From: Marinilactibacillus sp036039175
GTDB lineage: Bacteria > Bacillota > Bacilli > Lactobacillales > Carnobacteriaceae_A
NCBI RefSeq assembly: GCF_036039175.1
Contig: NZ_JAYXKP010000002.1
Span: 186,001 to 250,000 of the forward strand
Direction: 5' to 3'
Length of the DNA: 64,000 nucleotides
Part shown: positions 8,901 through 16,536 of the stretch, one piece after another
Layout of the letters: the number at the start of each line of letters is the position of its first letter
Numbering within the stretch: the stretch's first letter is position 1
Notes under the pieces: model-generated
What the model was told of the DNA's origin: nothing
Database searches by the model: none
The model's input: the letters and a program-made list of their open reading frames with translations, nothing else
Made by a program: the position numbers and the translations under genes

Positions 8901-9470
8901 TTAGATCCCTACGTTAGTATTTGTTGTCTCTTTATCGTCGTTACCATTTTCTTTTGTTTGTTCAGTACTTGTATTTGCAGATTTCTGTCCTTTGCTTTCG
9001 CTATCAGACATTTTCTTTTCATCATAGTCAAATGACATCGTACGTGACTCTGCACCTTCAACATTTGAATTGTACTTATCAGATTCTTCAGATTCTTCTT
9101 TACCACCTTTGATGGTGTCTTTAGCATTTTCTGCCATAGAAGAAGCTTCATTTTTTATATCGTCTAAAGTACTTTTGTTTTGATCTTTATTTTTACCATA
9201 TGAATCAGCTACTTGTTCATACGTTTTTTTAGCGTTCTCAACATACTCAGTACCAGTTTTTTGAGCAGTATCTTTTAAATCCATGCCTTTTTCTTTTGCA
9301 ATATCTGCATAATCTTTTACTTGGCTTTTAGCACGGTCAGTTTGTTGAGTTAAGTCTTCGCGAAGCTCTTTACCAGATTTTGGTGCAAATAATAATGCAC
9401 TTACTCCTGCAATTGCTGCTCCAACGATTGTTCCTAGTAAAAATCCTTCTGATCTATCTTGTTTTCCCAT
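8901..9470 (-). CDS. YtxH-domain protein (predicted envelope/stress protein)
   Basis: 189 aa. The N-terminus carries one membrane segment with the YtxH signature (GFLLGTIVGAAIAGVSALLF then APKSGKELREDL). An amphipathic, Lys/Asp/Glu-rich region (about 40-120) resembles LEA-like repeats, and the tail (about 125-189) is Ser/Glu/Asn-rich and probably disordered. Family members are stress-induced in bacilli; no enzymatic function is known. The DUF948 gene lies 87 bp upstream on the same strand, a pairing typical of Firmicutes, so the two are probably co-transcribed. A terminator follows directly. Confidence 0.85.
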   Translation of the reverse strand: MGKQDRSEGFLLGTIVGAAIAGVSALLFAPKSGKELREDLTQQTDRAKSQVKDYADIAKEKGMDLKDTAQKTGTEYVENAKKTYEQVADSYGKNKDQNKSTLDDIKNEASSMAENAKDTIKGGKEESEESDKYNSNVEGAESRTMSFDYDEKKMSDSESKGQKSANTSTEQTKENGNDDKETTNTNVGI

Positions 9471-9557
9471 GATTATATGCTCTCCTTCTAAATTCTATTC
9501 TATAACAAAATTTGTGTATTGAGATCCCTAACCATCGTCTAGATTATTAGATCACAA

Positions 9558-9956
9558 TTATTTAGCTATGGTATTACTGACTTTTTTCGCTACACCCATT
9601 TTTGCTCCACGCTTAGATGCGCCAGCTAGATGAGTTGTTAAATTTCTTGTAGAATCGTTCAAGCTAGAAACCGAAATTCCTAAATCTCCTACTGCTTTGA
9701 ATACTGGATCTGTAAGACTTAACTTACCATTCACGTCGTTAAGAGTTGTATTTGTTTTATTTAACAATCCCTCAACTTCGATCAGTAAATGATCTGCATC
9801 CTTAGTGATCGTTCCAATACTTTTATTGGCTTCTTCAATTGTCGTATTTAATTCTGATACAACGCTTGCTACTTTGAATAATACGTAACAAAGTCCTAAT
9901 ACCAGAACAGCAAATGCTACAGCGGCAATCAAAGCAGCGATTTCTCCACCTGTCAT
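9558..9956 (-). CDS. DUF948 membrane protein
   Basis: 132 aa with one N-terminal transmembrane segment (about 5-30), then a long amphipathic helix region (about 35-110) matching DUF948 (VVSELNTTIEEANKSIGTI, ending in a Lys/Arg-rich tail). The function of the family is unknown; it usually sits beside a YtxH gene as here, suggesting a joint envelope role. SD AAAGGAAAGAGGG precedes ATG. Confidence 0.85.
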   Translation of the reverse strand: MTGGEIAALIAAVAFAVLVLGLCYVLFKVASVVSELNTTIEEANKSIGTITKDADHLLIEVEGLLNKTNTTLNDVNGKLSLTDPVFKAVGDLGISVSSLNDSTRNLTTHLAGASKRGAKMGVAKKVSNTIAK

Positions 9957-10157
9957 AACTATCCCTCTTTCCTTTTTTGATTACAAAATAAGAATACCAC
10001 TCTCCAAATCTAAAAAGCAAATAGTAAGATTGTTAATTTCCATACAGGCACAAAATGCCTAGTATTAAATAAACGTTTTTGTTTAAAAGAGTCGATACAA
10101 AAGAGCACGATTGGTTTATAATTGTCTATATTAAACAAACATAAAAGGAGTGAAAAC

Positions 10158-10724
10158 ATGCAAAAAGCAGATCCAACTTCCAAAAAAAGAAAGCGATTCA
10201 ATAAGAAAGTATTTTATAGTATTACCGGTACTTTAACAGTACTATTCGTTGTTTTAGCTACTTTTTACATAAATTATATGAACTACTGGCCTTTTAATAA
10301 CGATAAGATCAGTGGACTACCTGATGGACATATTCGAGCGGTTAATCAAGAACATAACTCTTTGAGTTTATTAAGTCATCAGTATGGAAGCTATGAAGTA
10401 AACTTTAAAGGATCTGAAATTGGTTTTAGATTGGCTCAATATCATAACGGCGAAATGGTTGAAGATACTAAATTGGGTACACTTACTATCGAAGGTGATA
10501 CTGATCTTAATGGTAAAATTGATTATGCAATAACTAGTAATTCAGAATCTGACGAAGAAATTAGTTTGAAATTTGATGAGATTCATACTCAAATAAACTT
10601 ATCAGGAATGGGAATTAAATCAAGTGAGTCACTTGGTACTTCAATAAACTTTGAAGATAGCTTAGCTTCAGCATATTACGTCTCTGAAGAACCAGTGGAA
10701 TTAATATCTGGTAACTCCCATTAA
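10158..10724 (+). CDS. Unknown single-pass membrane protein
   Basis: I do not recognise a family. Start is ATG 10158 behind AAAGGAG, giving 188 aa; the longer frame from 10122 has no SD. A Lys/Arg-rich cytoplasmic N-terminus (about 1-20) leads into one transmembrane segment (about 22-45), then an extracellular domain of about 140 residues without cysteines, containing a Ca-loop-like DTDLNGKIDY stretch (about 120-130). Type II topology by the positive-inside rule. It is followed by a 28-codon ORF and then mscS, all on the plus strand. No signal peptidase site is evident. Confidence 0.75.
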   Translation: MQKADPTSKKRKRFNKKVFYSITGTLTVLFVVLATFYINYMNYWPFNNDKISGLPDGHIRAVNQEHNSLSLLSHQYGSYEVNFKGSEIGFRLAQYHNGEMVEDTKLGTLTIEGDTDLNGKIDYAITSNSESDEEISLKFDEIHTQINLSGMGIKSSESLGTSINFEDSLASAYYVSEEPVELISGNSH

Positions 10725-10747
10725 TTGCTTGGAGTTCAGGAGGAATT

Positions 10748-10834
10748 ATGGTCTTAGAAATCAATGATGATTTTCCAAAAAACGAGTCTGAAAATAGAGA
10801 AACTTATATCGCTTTATATTTAGATACTAAGTAA
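10748..10834 (+). CDS. Possible 28-aa small protein
   Basis: ATG 10748 lies behind an excellent SD (CAGGAGG, about 5 nt spacing) and opens 28 codons (MVLEINDDF... to LYLDTK) before TAA. It starts 23 bp after the stop of the preceding membrane protein gene, so it may be its last operon member. The sequence is acidic with no membrane segment. It could also be the remnant of a longer gene. Translation is supported only by the SD. Confidence 0.4.
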   Translation: MVLEINDDFPKNESENRETYIALYLDTK

Positions 10835-10932
10835 ATTTTACTTTCTATAATCAATGGAAAAACATTTGAAACTTTGGTACAATCATTCTATTGTTTGTAA
10901 GCAAAGGAATACCATGTTAAAGGAGTTTTTAA

Positions 10933-11829
10933 ATGTTTTTAGCAACAAGTGATCCGGTAAAAGGAATTGAAAAAGGAATTGATGATCAACTCAAAGGATT
11001 TAGCAAGATTTGGAACGATATTGAATGGGATACTATTATGGTTAACGGAGTTCTTCTTTTACTGAAGATTCTATTCAGTGTCATATTATTTTTCATCTTA
11101 AAAAAAATCGGCAGTGTAGTGATTGAAACTGTCTTTAAAAAGTATATTAAGGAGAAACATACTGTACCCAATCGATACAATACTCTCTATAAGCTAAGTA
11201 AAAATTTATATAATTCAATACTCTACTTCTTTTTAATTTATGCAATACTAGAATTGATGGGTATTCCTGTTGGTACTTTAGTAGCCGGAGCCGGAGTTAT
11301 TGGTTTAGCACTCTCTCTTGGTGCTCAAGGATTTGTATCAGATATCGTTAATGGCTTTATGATTTTACTTGAAAAACAACTAGATGTTGGTGATGTAGTC
11401 AAAATCAACGATATCATGGGCGTTGTAGAAGATGTGAATCTTAAAACGACGAAATTGAAAGATTTTGATGGAACGATCCACTTTATTCCTAACCGTGCCA
11501 TCACAGTAATCAGTAACCGTTCAAGAGCCGACATGAGGGTTATGCTTGAAATCAGGTTATTTCCGAATACCAATCTTGATCACGTTAGAACCATCATTGA
11601 AGATGTGAATACTAAATTCATTCCTCAATATGAAGAGATCACTGTTAAGCCGACGAACATTTCTTTCGTGCCTGTAGGTTCTGGCCAAACTGCTGTCCAG
11701 ATCATTATGTATACCAAAGCGGGTACAGAATTTGCGATTCGAAATACATTTTATGAAAAATATGTGGATGCTCTTTCAAAAGAAGGCATCGATCTTCCGA
11801 AAATCAATATGGATTTAGCTTCTCAATAA
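10933..11829 (+). CDS. mscS: MscS-family small-conductance mechanosensitive channel
   Basis: Channel that opens under membrane tension to release osmolytes on hypo-osmotic shock. ATG follows AAAGGAG. The 298 aa contain three transmembrane helices (about 38-60, 90-110, 113-140). The pore helix TM3 has the small-residue pattern GVIGLALSLGAQGFVSDIV, followed by the beta domain (LDVGDVVKIND) and the alpha/beta cytoplasmic domain. It ends in a terminator shared with cbpB. The neighbour cbpB binds c-di-AMP, which controls osmolyte balance. Confidence 0.92.
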   Translation: MFLATSDPVKGIEKGIDDQLKGFSKIWNDIEWDTIMVNGVLLLLKILFSVILFFILKKIGSVVIETVFKKYIKEKHTVPNRYNTLYKLSKNLYNSILYFFLIYAILELMGIPVGTLVAGAGVIGLALSLGAQGFVSDIVNGFMILLEKQLDVGDVVKINDIMGVVEDVNLKTTKLKDFDGTIHFIPNRAITVISNRSRADMRVMLEIRLFPNTNLDHVRTIIEDVNTKFIPQYEEITVKPTNISFVPVGSGQTAVQIIMYTKAGTEFAIRNTFYEKYVDALSKEGIDLPKINMDLASQ

Positions 11830-11868
11830 AAAAATGGACGAATCGATAACCGATTCGTCCATTTTTTC
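11830..11868. terminator. Bidirectional terminator between mscS and cbpB
   Basis: ATGGACGAATCG and CGATTCGTCCAT pair around ATAAC with A and T runs on both sides. Confidence 0.88.
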
Positions 11869-12353
11869 TATTTTTGTGTTTCCGTTTTGCTTTTTTCTGT
11901 TACATTATACATACGCTCAAATTCATGGGCGATACGATTCGTACCTTTCAAAATTTCACTTCTAGTAATGATTCCTTTAAAAGTTTTCTCTTCATCGATT
12001 ACTGTAATAAACGCATGATTTACTAACATATGCAGCACATTTTCTAATTCAAAATCTTCGTAAACAAATGGAAAATCTTTCTCCATGATTTCTTCTACCA
12101 TGATTTCTCCAAGCTTTTCGAAATGAACATCTTCTATGTCCATTATGGCATGCATGATGGATGGCATAGAAACGAGCCCTTTCATTCTAGACTTTTCATC
12201 TAATACTGGTACGACCGCATATTTGTCTGTTGTCAGAATAAGTAAAGCGTGGTTTAATCGATTCTTTGTTCCTACGACAGCAACTTGTTCTGCCGGTTTT
12301 ACTAGCTGGTTATCCTGATCAATTAATAAGGATTTGATTTTCTCACCGATCAT
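11868..12353 (-). CDS. cbpB: c-di-AMP-binding CBS domain protein (CbpB/YkuL family)
   Basis: 161 aa with two CBS motifs (about 15-75 and 85-145). The sequence follows CbpB/DarB/YkuL of Listeria and Bacillus, including LVKPAEQVAVVGTKNRLNHALL near the start. In those species the apo form binds the (p)ppGpp synthetase RelA and pyruvate carboxylase, and c-di-AMP releases it. The same role here is inferred from family. SD GGAG precedes ATG. Monocistronic and convergent with mscS. Confidence 0.85.
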   Translation of the reverse strand: MIGEKIKSLLIDQDNQLVKPAEQVAVVGTKNRLNHALLILTTDKYAVVPVLDEKSRMKGLVSMPSIMHAIMDIEDVHFEKLGEIMVEEIMEKDFPFVYEDFELENVLHMLVNHAFITVIDEEKTFKGIITRSEILKGTNRIAHEFERMYNVTEKSKTETQK

Positions 12354-12544
12354 AATTTCACTCCTTGTAAACGTTATTATCCTTTTACTATTTTACTACC
12401 TTCTTTGTAGATACACTAACTTTATCTAGAAATAAGAGAAGATTCTTAGATTCTTTTTTAACAAACTTAACTTATCTTATCTAAAAGTATTGATTTACTG
12501 CAAAAATTGTATTTAGCTCTGTTTCATTCAATAGATTTCAGCAC

Positions 12545-12578
12545 AGAAAAAGAGAGTAGACAGATCTACCCTCTCTAA
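12545..12578 (-). terminator. Terminator of the murI operon
   Basis: On the minus strand AGAGAGGGTAGA pairs imperfectly with TCTACTCTCT and is followed by TTTTTC. Confidence 0.8.
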
Positions 12579-12600
12579 ATTCAATACTTAGACTCAAAAG

Positions 12601-13113
12601 CTATAGAGTGATTTTTTTGGATAACTGGTCTAGCTTATTATGATCGGTATCGTAATAAGTGACTTCTCCAGTTTTCCCGTCCATGTCTACTATTGCGTAA
12701 CTACCTTTATTGATAGGGCCTCTTGGTTGAGTTAAACTCCCCGGGTTAATGAAGTAGATACCTTCTTCCTCATCTACTCTAGGTATATGCGTATGGCCAT
12801 AAAATACAAGTTTCACATCTTCTTTTTGTGCTTCTCGTTTTAATGCCTCAAAAGAGGTCTTAACATTGTGTAAGTGACCATGTGCGATAAGTAGCTTCTG
12901 GTTATAAAAGGTTTCTACTCTTGTCTCTGGGAAAGCATCTGTTCTATCCATATTTCCTTTAACAGTATGATAATTCTGCCACAACGGATTTTCTTCATCA
13001 AATTCTGAATCTCCGCAATGAACCCAAATTTCTACTTGTTCTGAATAAATTGATAAAATTTCTTCCATAAAATAACGATCTCCGTGATTATCACTTACTG
13101 CTAATATCCTCAT
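12601..13113 (-). CDS. YfcE/YsnB-type metallophosphoesterase
   Basis: 170-aa calcineurin-like phosphoesterase, probably acting on phosphodiesters with Mn2+. All metal-binding motifs are present: SDNHGD near the start, WVHCGDSE, VKGNMD, AHGH and YGHTHIP. The physiological substrate of the YsnB group is not known. It is third in murI-rdgB-phosphoesterase, the same order as racE-ysnA-ysnB in Bacillus, 17 bp after rdgB. Confidence 0.88.
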   Translation of the reverse strand: MRILAVSDNHGDRYFMEEILSIYSEQVEIWVHCGDSEFDEENPLWQNYHTVKGNMDRTDAFPETRVETFYNQKLLIAHGHLHNVKTSFEALKREAQKEDVKLVFYGHTHIPRVDEEEGIYFINPGSLTQPRGPINKGSYAIVDMDGKTGEVTYYDTDHNKLDQLSKKITL

Positions 13114-13130
13114 TGAGTCTGCTCCTTAAG

Positions 13131-13745
13131 TTAATTTGATATCCATTCTGTTAGAACTTTTTCTAATTTCTTAACTGCAAGTGCTCTGTGACTGATTTCA
13201 TTTTTTTCGGCTTCTGATAACTCACCAAGCGTTTTGTCTTTTTCTGGTACATAAAACAATGAATCGTAGCCAAATCCATTGTTTCCTCTAGGAATACCGA
13301 GTATTCTACCTTCTAATTCTGCTTCTATTGTTAAACTTTCTTTATCTGGTGCTGCTAATGCTAGCGTACAGTGAAATTGAGCTGTTCTTTCTCTTTCAGG
13401 CATTTCAGCCAACTCACCTAATAGTTTTGCGTTATTTCGAGCATCGTTCTTATCTTCTCCCGCAAATCTAGCAGAATAGATTCCTGGCTGTCCATGAAGA
13501 ATATCTACTTTTAGGCCTGAGTCATCCGAAAGGACCATTGTTCCCAGTGCTTTAGAAATACTTTCTGCTTTTAATAAAGCATTCTCCGCAAAGGTCTCTC
13601 CAGTTTCTTCAACACTTTCAAGATCTGGATAATCATGTAATGTCCGAATTTCGAGTCCTCTTTTTTCAAATATAGATTTGAATTCTGCAGCTTTACCTTT
13701 GTTTTCTGTTGCGATTACAATATAGTTCTGTTTATCTTGAGTCAT
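13131..13745 (-). CDS. rdgB: XTP/dITP diphosphatase (Ham1/RdgB)
   Basis: House-cleaning pyrophosphatase removing ITP, XTP and dITP from the nucleotide pool. The 204 aa show the family motifs ATENKGKAAEF at the N-terminus, SDDSGLKVD, the GIYSARFAG loop and NGFGYDSLFYVP. The gene overlaps the 3' end of murI by 14 bp, which implies translational coupling. Confidence 0.92.
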   Translation of the reverse strand: MTQDKQNYIVIATENKGKAAEFKSIFEKRGLEIRTLHDYPDLESVEETGETFAENALLKAESISKALGTMVLSDDSGLKVDILHGQPGIYSARFAGEDKNDARNNAKLLGELAEMPERERTAQFHCTLALAAPDKESLTIEAELEGRILGIPRGNNGFGYDSLFYVPEKDKTLGELSEAEKNEISHRALAVKKLEKVLTEWISN

Positions 13746-14571
13746 GTTTTAATTTAGTTCCTTTCAATCTATTAATAGAGACATGTTCTACTGAACATTC
13801 GTTTAATTCTAACCATTCCGATGCAATGTCTTTGAACATATTCACAGAACCGGTAGTATAAAATTTACGTTCATTAGGATGGTCTGACTTTTCTTCGGCC
13901 ATATCATAATAATCTAATAGCACGCTGACTTCATTAACCGTTTCAGCACCAGAATCAATCAACGTAACCGAGTCTCCCATAACGTTTTGAATCAGTGGTC
14001 TTAATAAAGGGTAATGTGTGCAACCTAACACGAGTGTATCCACTTTTTTCCTTCTTAGATCTTGGAGACTTTCTGTAACGACCTTTTTGGCAATCGAGCT
14101 ACTAAACTGGTTACTTTCTATCAAAGGTACGAATTTTGGACAAGCTTCACTAAATACTTCTGTATTTGCTAGTTTTTTAGTTATGGCCTTTTTGTATTCG
14201 CCCGAACGTATCGTTCCTTCAGTACCAATGACACCAATTCGATTAAGTTTTGTAGTTTTGATCGCAGCTCTACTACCCGGCAAAATCACACCGATTACAG
14301 GAATATCCAATTCTTTTTTCAATTCTGTTAGTGCAGCTGCGGTAGCTGTATTACAAGCTATAATAAGCATTTTGATGTTTTTTTCTAGTAAGAACTTTGT
14401 AAGATCCCAAGTAAATTCTTTAACCTGTTCTTCTGGTCTTGGACCATAGGGACACCTGGCAGTATCTCCTATATAATAAAAAGATTCATTCGGCAATTGT
14501 TTCATCGCTTCTTTCATGACAGTGAGTCCACCAACACCTGAATCAAGTAACCCTATCGCTTGTTTTATCAT
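13732..14571 (-). CDS. murI: Glutamate racemase
   Basis: Makes D-glutamate for peptidoglycan. 279 aa with the Asp/Glu racemase motifs GLLDSGVGGLTV, IACNTATAAAL (first catalytic Cys) and LGCTHYPLLRP (second catalytic Cys). First gene of a three-gene operon; a weak AAGG SD lies upstream of ATG. RacE of Bacillus heads the same operon. Confidence 0.93.
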   Translation of the reverse strand: MIKQAIGLLDSGVGGLTVMKEAMKQLPNESFYYIGDTARCPYGPRPEEQVKEFTWDLTKFLLEKNIKMLIIACNTATAAALTELKKELDIPVIGVILPGSRAAIKTTKLNRIGVIGTEGTIRSGEYKKAITKKLANTEVFSEACPKFVPLIESNQFSSSIAKKVVTESLQDLRRKKVDTLVLGCTHYPLLRPLIQNVMGDSVTLIDSGAETVNEVSVLLDYYDMAEEKSDHPNERKFYTTGSVNMFKDIASEWLELNECSVEHVSINRLKGTKLKHDSR

Positions 14572-14789
14572 TTTCTGACAACCTTCTTAAACCATACTTT
14601 GATAAGTCAGTTTACCTAGTATCGTTATGTTCTTGACCTAAACTTATTGCTCAGGTCAACTTTATAATACACTATATTTTCCCTCTTTTACACAAAAATC
14701 GCAAGTAGAACGTCGTATAGAAATTATATTCATTATAAAATCTTAATGAGATAACCTTCACTCATTTAGGTGATTAGCTTTTAATTTTG

Positions 14790-14819
14790 TTAGAAAAGAT
14801 AGCGCATCTGCGTTATAAT
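14790..14819 (+). promoter_or_regulatory. Sigma-A promoter of the yslB homologue
   Basis: TATAAT at 14814-14819 with TTAGAA 18 bp upstream; the gene starts 41 bp downstream. Confidence 0.55.
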
Positions 14820-14859
14820 AGTTTAGATAAGAATAGTAAATGTTTGAGGTGAGTTAATT

Positions 14860-15282
14860 TTGACAGAACAAAACAATGAACAGCAGTTTCAGGCAATTAC
14901 TCTATTAAGAGATCAATTGCTTCCAAATCTTTTGGGTAATGACATAAATGACATCTTATATTGGGCAGGAAAAGAACTTGCCCGCAAAAATCCTTCCGAA
15001 GATGAAGCGTCTCTATTTTTAAAATTTGAGGAAAATGGCTTTGGAGAATTAACCTTTGTTAGTGAAAAAAAACAAACGCGTGAGTATGTATTATCGGGAG
15101 AAATTATAGAAGCTAGACTACGTAAAGATGCGTCTGTTTCATTCTCGCTTGAAGCAGGATTTTTAGCACAGCAACTTCAAGATATTCATCAGCTTTTCAC
15201 TGAAGCGATTTTTGAAGTTAAACCTAAAAAGAAACAAGCTTATTTGCATATCCAAACGGATCCAAAAGAACCTATTTTGTAA
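14860..15282 (+). CDS. yslB: YslB-like DUF2507 protein
   Basis: 140 aa of the DUF2507 family (YslB), distantly related to V4R-type domains. Start codon is TTG at 14860 behind GAGGTGAG. Typical features are LLRDQLLPNLLGND, ILYWAGKELARKNP and the aromatic/acidic strand region EEAG-like FSLEAGFLAQQLQ. Function is unknown. In Bacillus yslB also lies near racE, although here it is divergent from it. Confidence 0.85.
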   Translation: MTEQNNEQQFQAITLLRDQLLPNLLGNDINDILYWAGKELARKNPSEDEASLFLKFEENGFGELTFVSEKKQTREYVLSGEIIEARLRKDASVSFSLEAGFLAQQLQDIHQLFTEAIFEVKPKKKQAYLHIQTDPKEPIL

Positions 15283-15291
15283 TGATAGTGA

Positions 15292-15352
15292 TGATAAGTC
15301 AATTCTTTCTGAGTCAAAATATTACTCAGTTTTGGATTGTCTTATTTTTATA
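15292..15352 (+). terminator. Probable terminator after yslB
   Basis: Outer arms AAGTCAAT/ATTGTCTT (one mismatch) and inner CTGAGT/ACTCAG, followed by ATTTTTAT. Confidence 0.55.
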
Positions 15353-15398
15353 CAAAAAAAAGCGTTCAAAAATCAAGCTAAAAGATTAGCTAAATTTT

Positions 15399-15439
15399 CA
15401 AAAACTCTTGATTAGTTTACTATTCAGTTTTCAATCAAG
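15399..15439 (-). terminator. Probable terminator of the 94-aa gene
   Basis: CTTGATT and AATCAAG flank a 19-nt loop. On the minus strand AGTTTTTG follows. Confidence 0.5.
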
Positions 15440-15441
15440 TT

Positions 15442-15726
15442 CTACAAATTTACATTTAGACTTACGCTGTTTAGAGTGATTTCAGTACCCTCTTCATCGA
15501 ATCGGACAAATCTGACAATTCTAGCATTCCAAGACATCAAATCTTGTAAGGAAAAATCATTCTTTCTCAACACGACATCCAAAGGACAATCAATCTCATC
15601 ATCGGCGTTACGGAAAACATCTCTTGCTTCTACTGTAAGATGTACGGTTCTGTCTTTGCACTCAACGACATACCCATATTTTAAAGCATCTTCCAGTTCA
15701 GTCTTAAGGGTTCTGTTTTGGGTCAT
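15442..15726 (-). CDS. Unknown 94-aa protein
   Basis: Not recognised. ATG 15726 follows GGAGTGAG at good spacing and the frame is closed by its own terminator-like hairpin, so it looks real. The protein is acidic and soluble, without cysteines apart from two (CKD, DCP), and beta-strand-like in the middle (VVECKDRTVHLTVEARDV). It has no membrane segment. It is monocistronic between yslB and trxA. A longer plus-strand ORF overlaps it (15476-15841) but has no SD. Confidence 0.65.
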   Translation of the reverse strand: MTQNRTLKTELEDALKYGYVVECKDRTVHLTVEARDVFRNADDEIDCPLDVVLRKNDFSLQDLMSWNARIVRFVRFDEEGTEITLNSVSLNVNL

Positions 15727-15993
15727 TATTGCTCACTCCGTTTCTTCCTTAAGTGGACATATAATAGGCATTTCTTGCTTTCGAAGAATAATTCATTTCA
15801 ATTTCAATCGGACTATATTAACATTGTTACAACCCGAGTGATCTTAAACAAATCTTCTTAATTATATATCGTTAAAATTATTTTAGCTCAAATCTTTTAA
15901 AATTGATACCCATTGGACGAATTAGATGATATTTGTTATTTAGCTGTTGAAAAGCCGACACATTTAAAACCCAATAAATAGTGATACTTTAGC
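15727..15993. other. AT-rich intergenic stretch
   Basis: Presumably holds the minus-strand promoter of the 94-aa gene. No repeat, RNA or gene is recognisable. Confidence 0.5.
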
Positions 15994-16086
15994 ACTAAAA
16001 AAACAGTCCGTTATTTAATTTCACTGTAAAGAGTACTAGTACAACTAGCGACCCTTTATATCAGCAGATTAAATAAGGACTGTTTC
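15994..16086 (-). terminator. Long-armed terminator of the trxA transcript
   Basis: AAACAGTCC-TTATTTAAT near 16001-16019 pairs with ATTAAATAAGGACTGTTT at 16068-16085, with one bulged base. On the minus strand a TTTTTTT run follows the stem. Confidence 0.75.
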
Positions 16087-16105
16087 TCAGTATCTCTCTT
16101 AAGTT

Positions 16106-16417
16106 TTACTTGTGTTTAGCAAGTGCAGACTCAATTTGTTCTTTACTGTGATAACCAATTAATTTCTCCACAACTTCTCCATCTTTTTTAACTAATAGCG
16201 TTGGGATACTCATAATTCCAAATTTACCTGGCGTTTCAGGGTTTGCATCAACGTCCATTTTATAATATGAAACGTCTCCTGCTGACTCTTCATCTAATTG
16301 ATCGATAACTGGTGATTGCATACGACAAGGTCCACACCAAGTTGCCCAGAAATCAACTAATGTTAATCCTGCGTCTGTTTGTTCTTCAAAAGTATTATCT
16401 GTTAATTCTTTAACCAT
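16106..16417 (-). CDS. trxA: Thioredoxin
   Basis: 103-aa cytoplasmic disulfide reductase with the active site WCGPC (Cys28, Cys31) and the cis-proline loop SIPTLL. Full length for thioredoxin. It is last in the zapA-cvpA-mutS2-trxA order found across Bacilli, 119 bp after mutS2, and ends in a strong terminator. SD AGGAGG precedes ATG. Confidence 0.95.
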   Translation of the reverse strand: MVKELTDNTFEEQTDAGLTLVDFWATWCGPCRMQSPVIDQLDEESAGDVSYYKMDVDANPETPGKFGIMSIPTLLVKKDGEVVEKLIGYHSKEQIESALAKHK

Positions 16418-16536
16418 AATGATATCCTCCTAGTCTTACTAATAAAAAGTAAGTTTTTATTGCAACAAAAACAGTATACCAAAGATTAGATAAAAAATCT
16501 AATCTTTAAGCTGTTTTTGCTGATTTTGTCATAAAT

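Noticed and set aside
15476..15841. Plus-strand ORF of 121 codons over the 94-aa gene
   Set aside because: No SD, and the opposite-strand gene has an SD and terminator.
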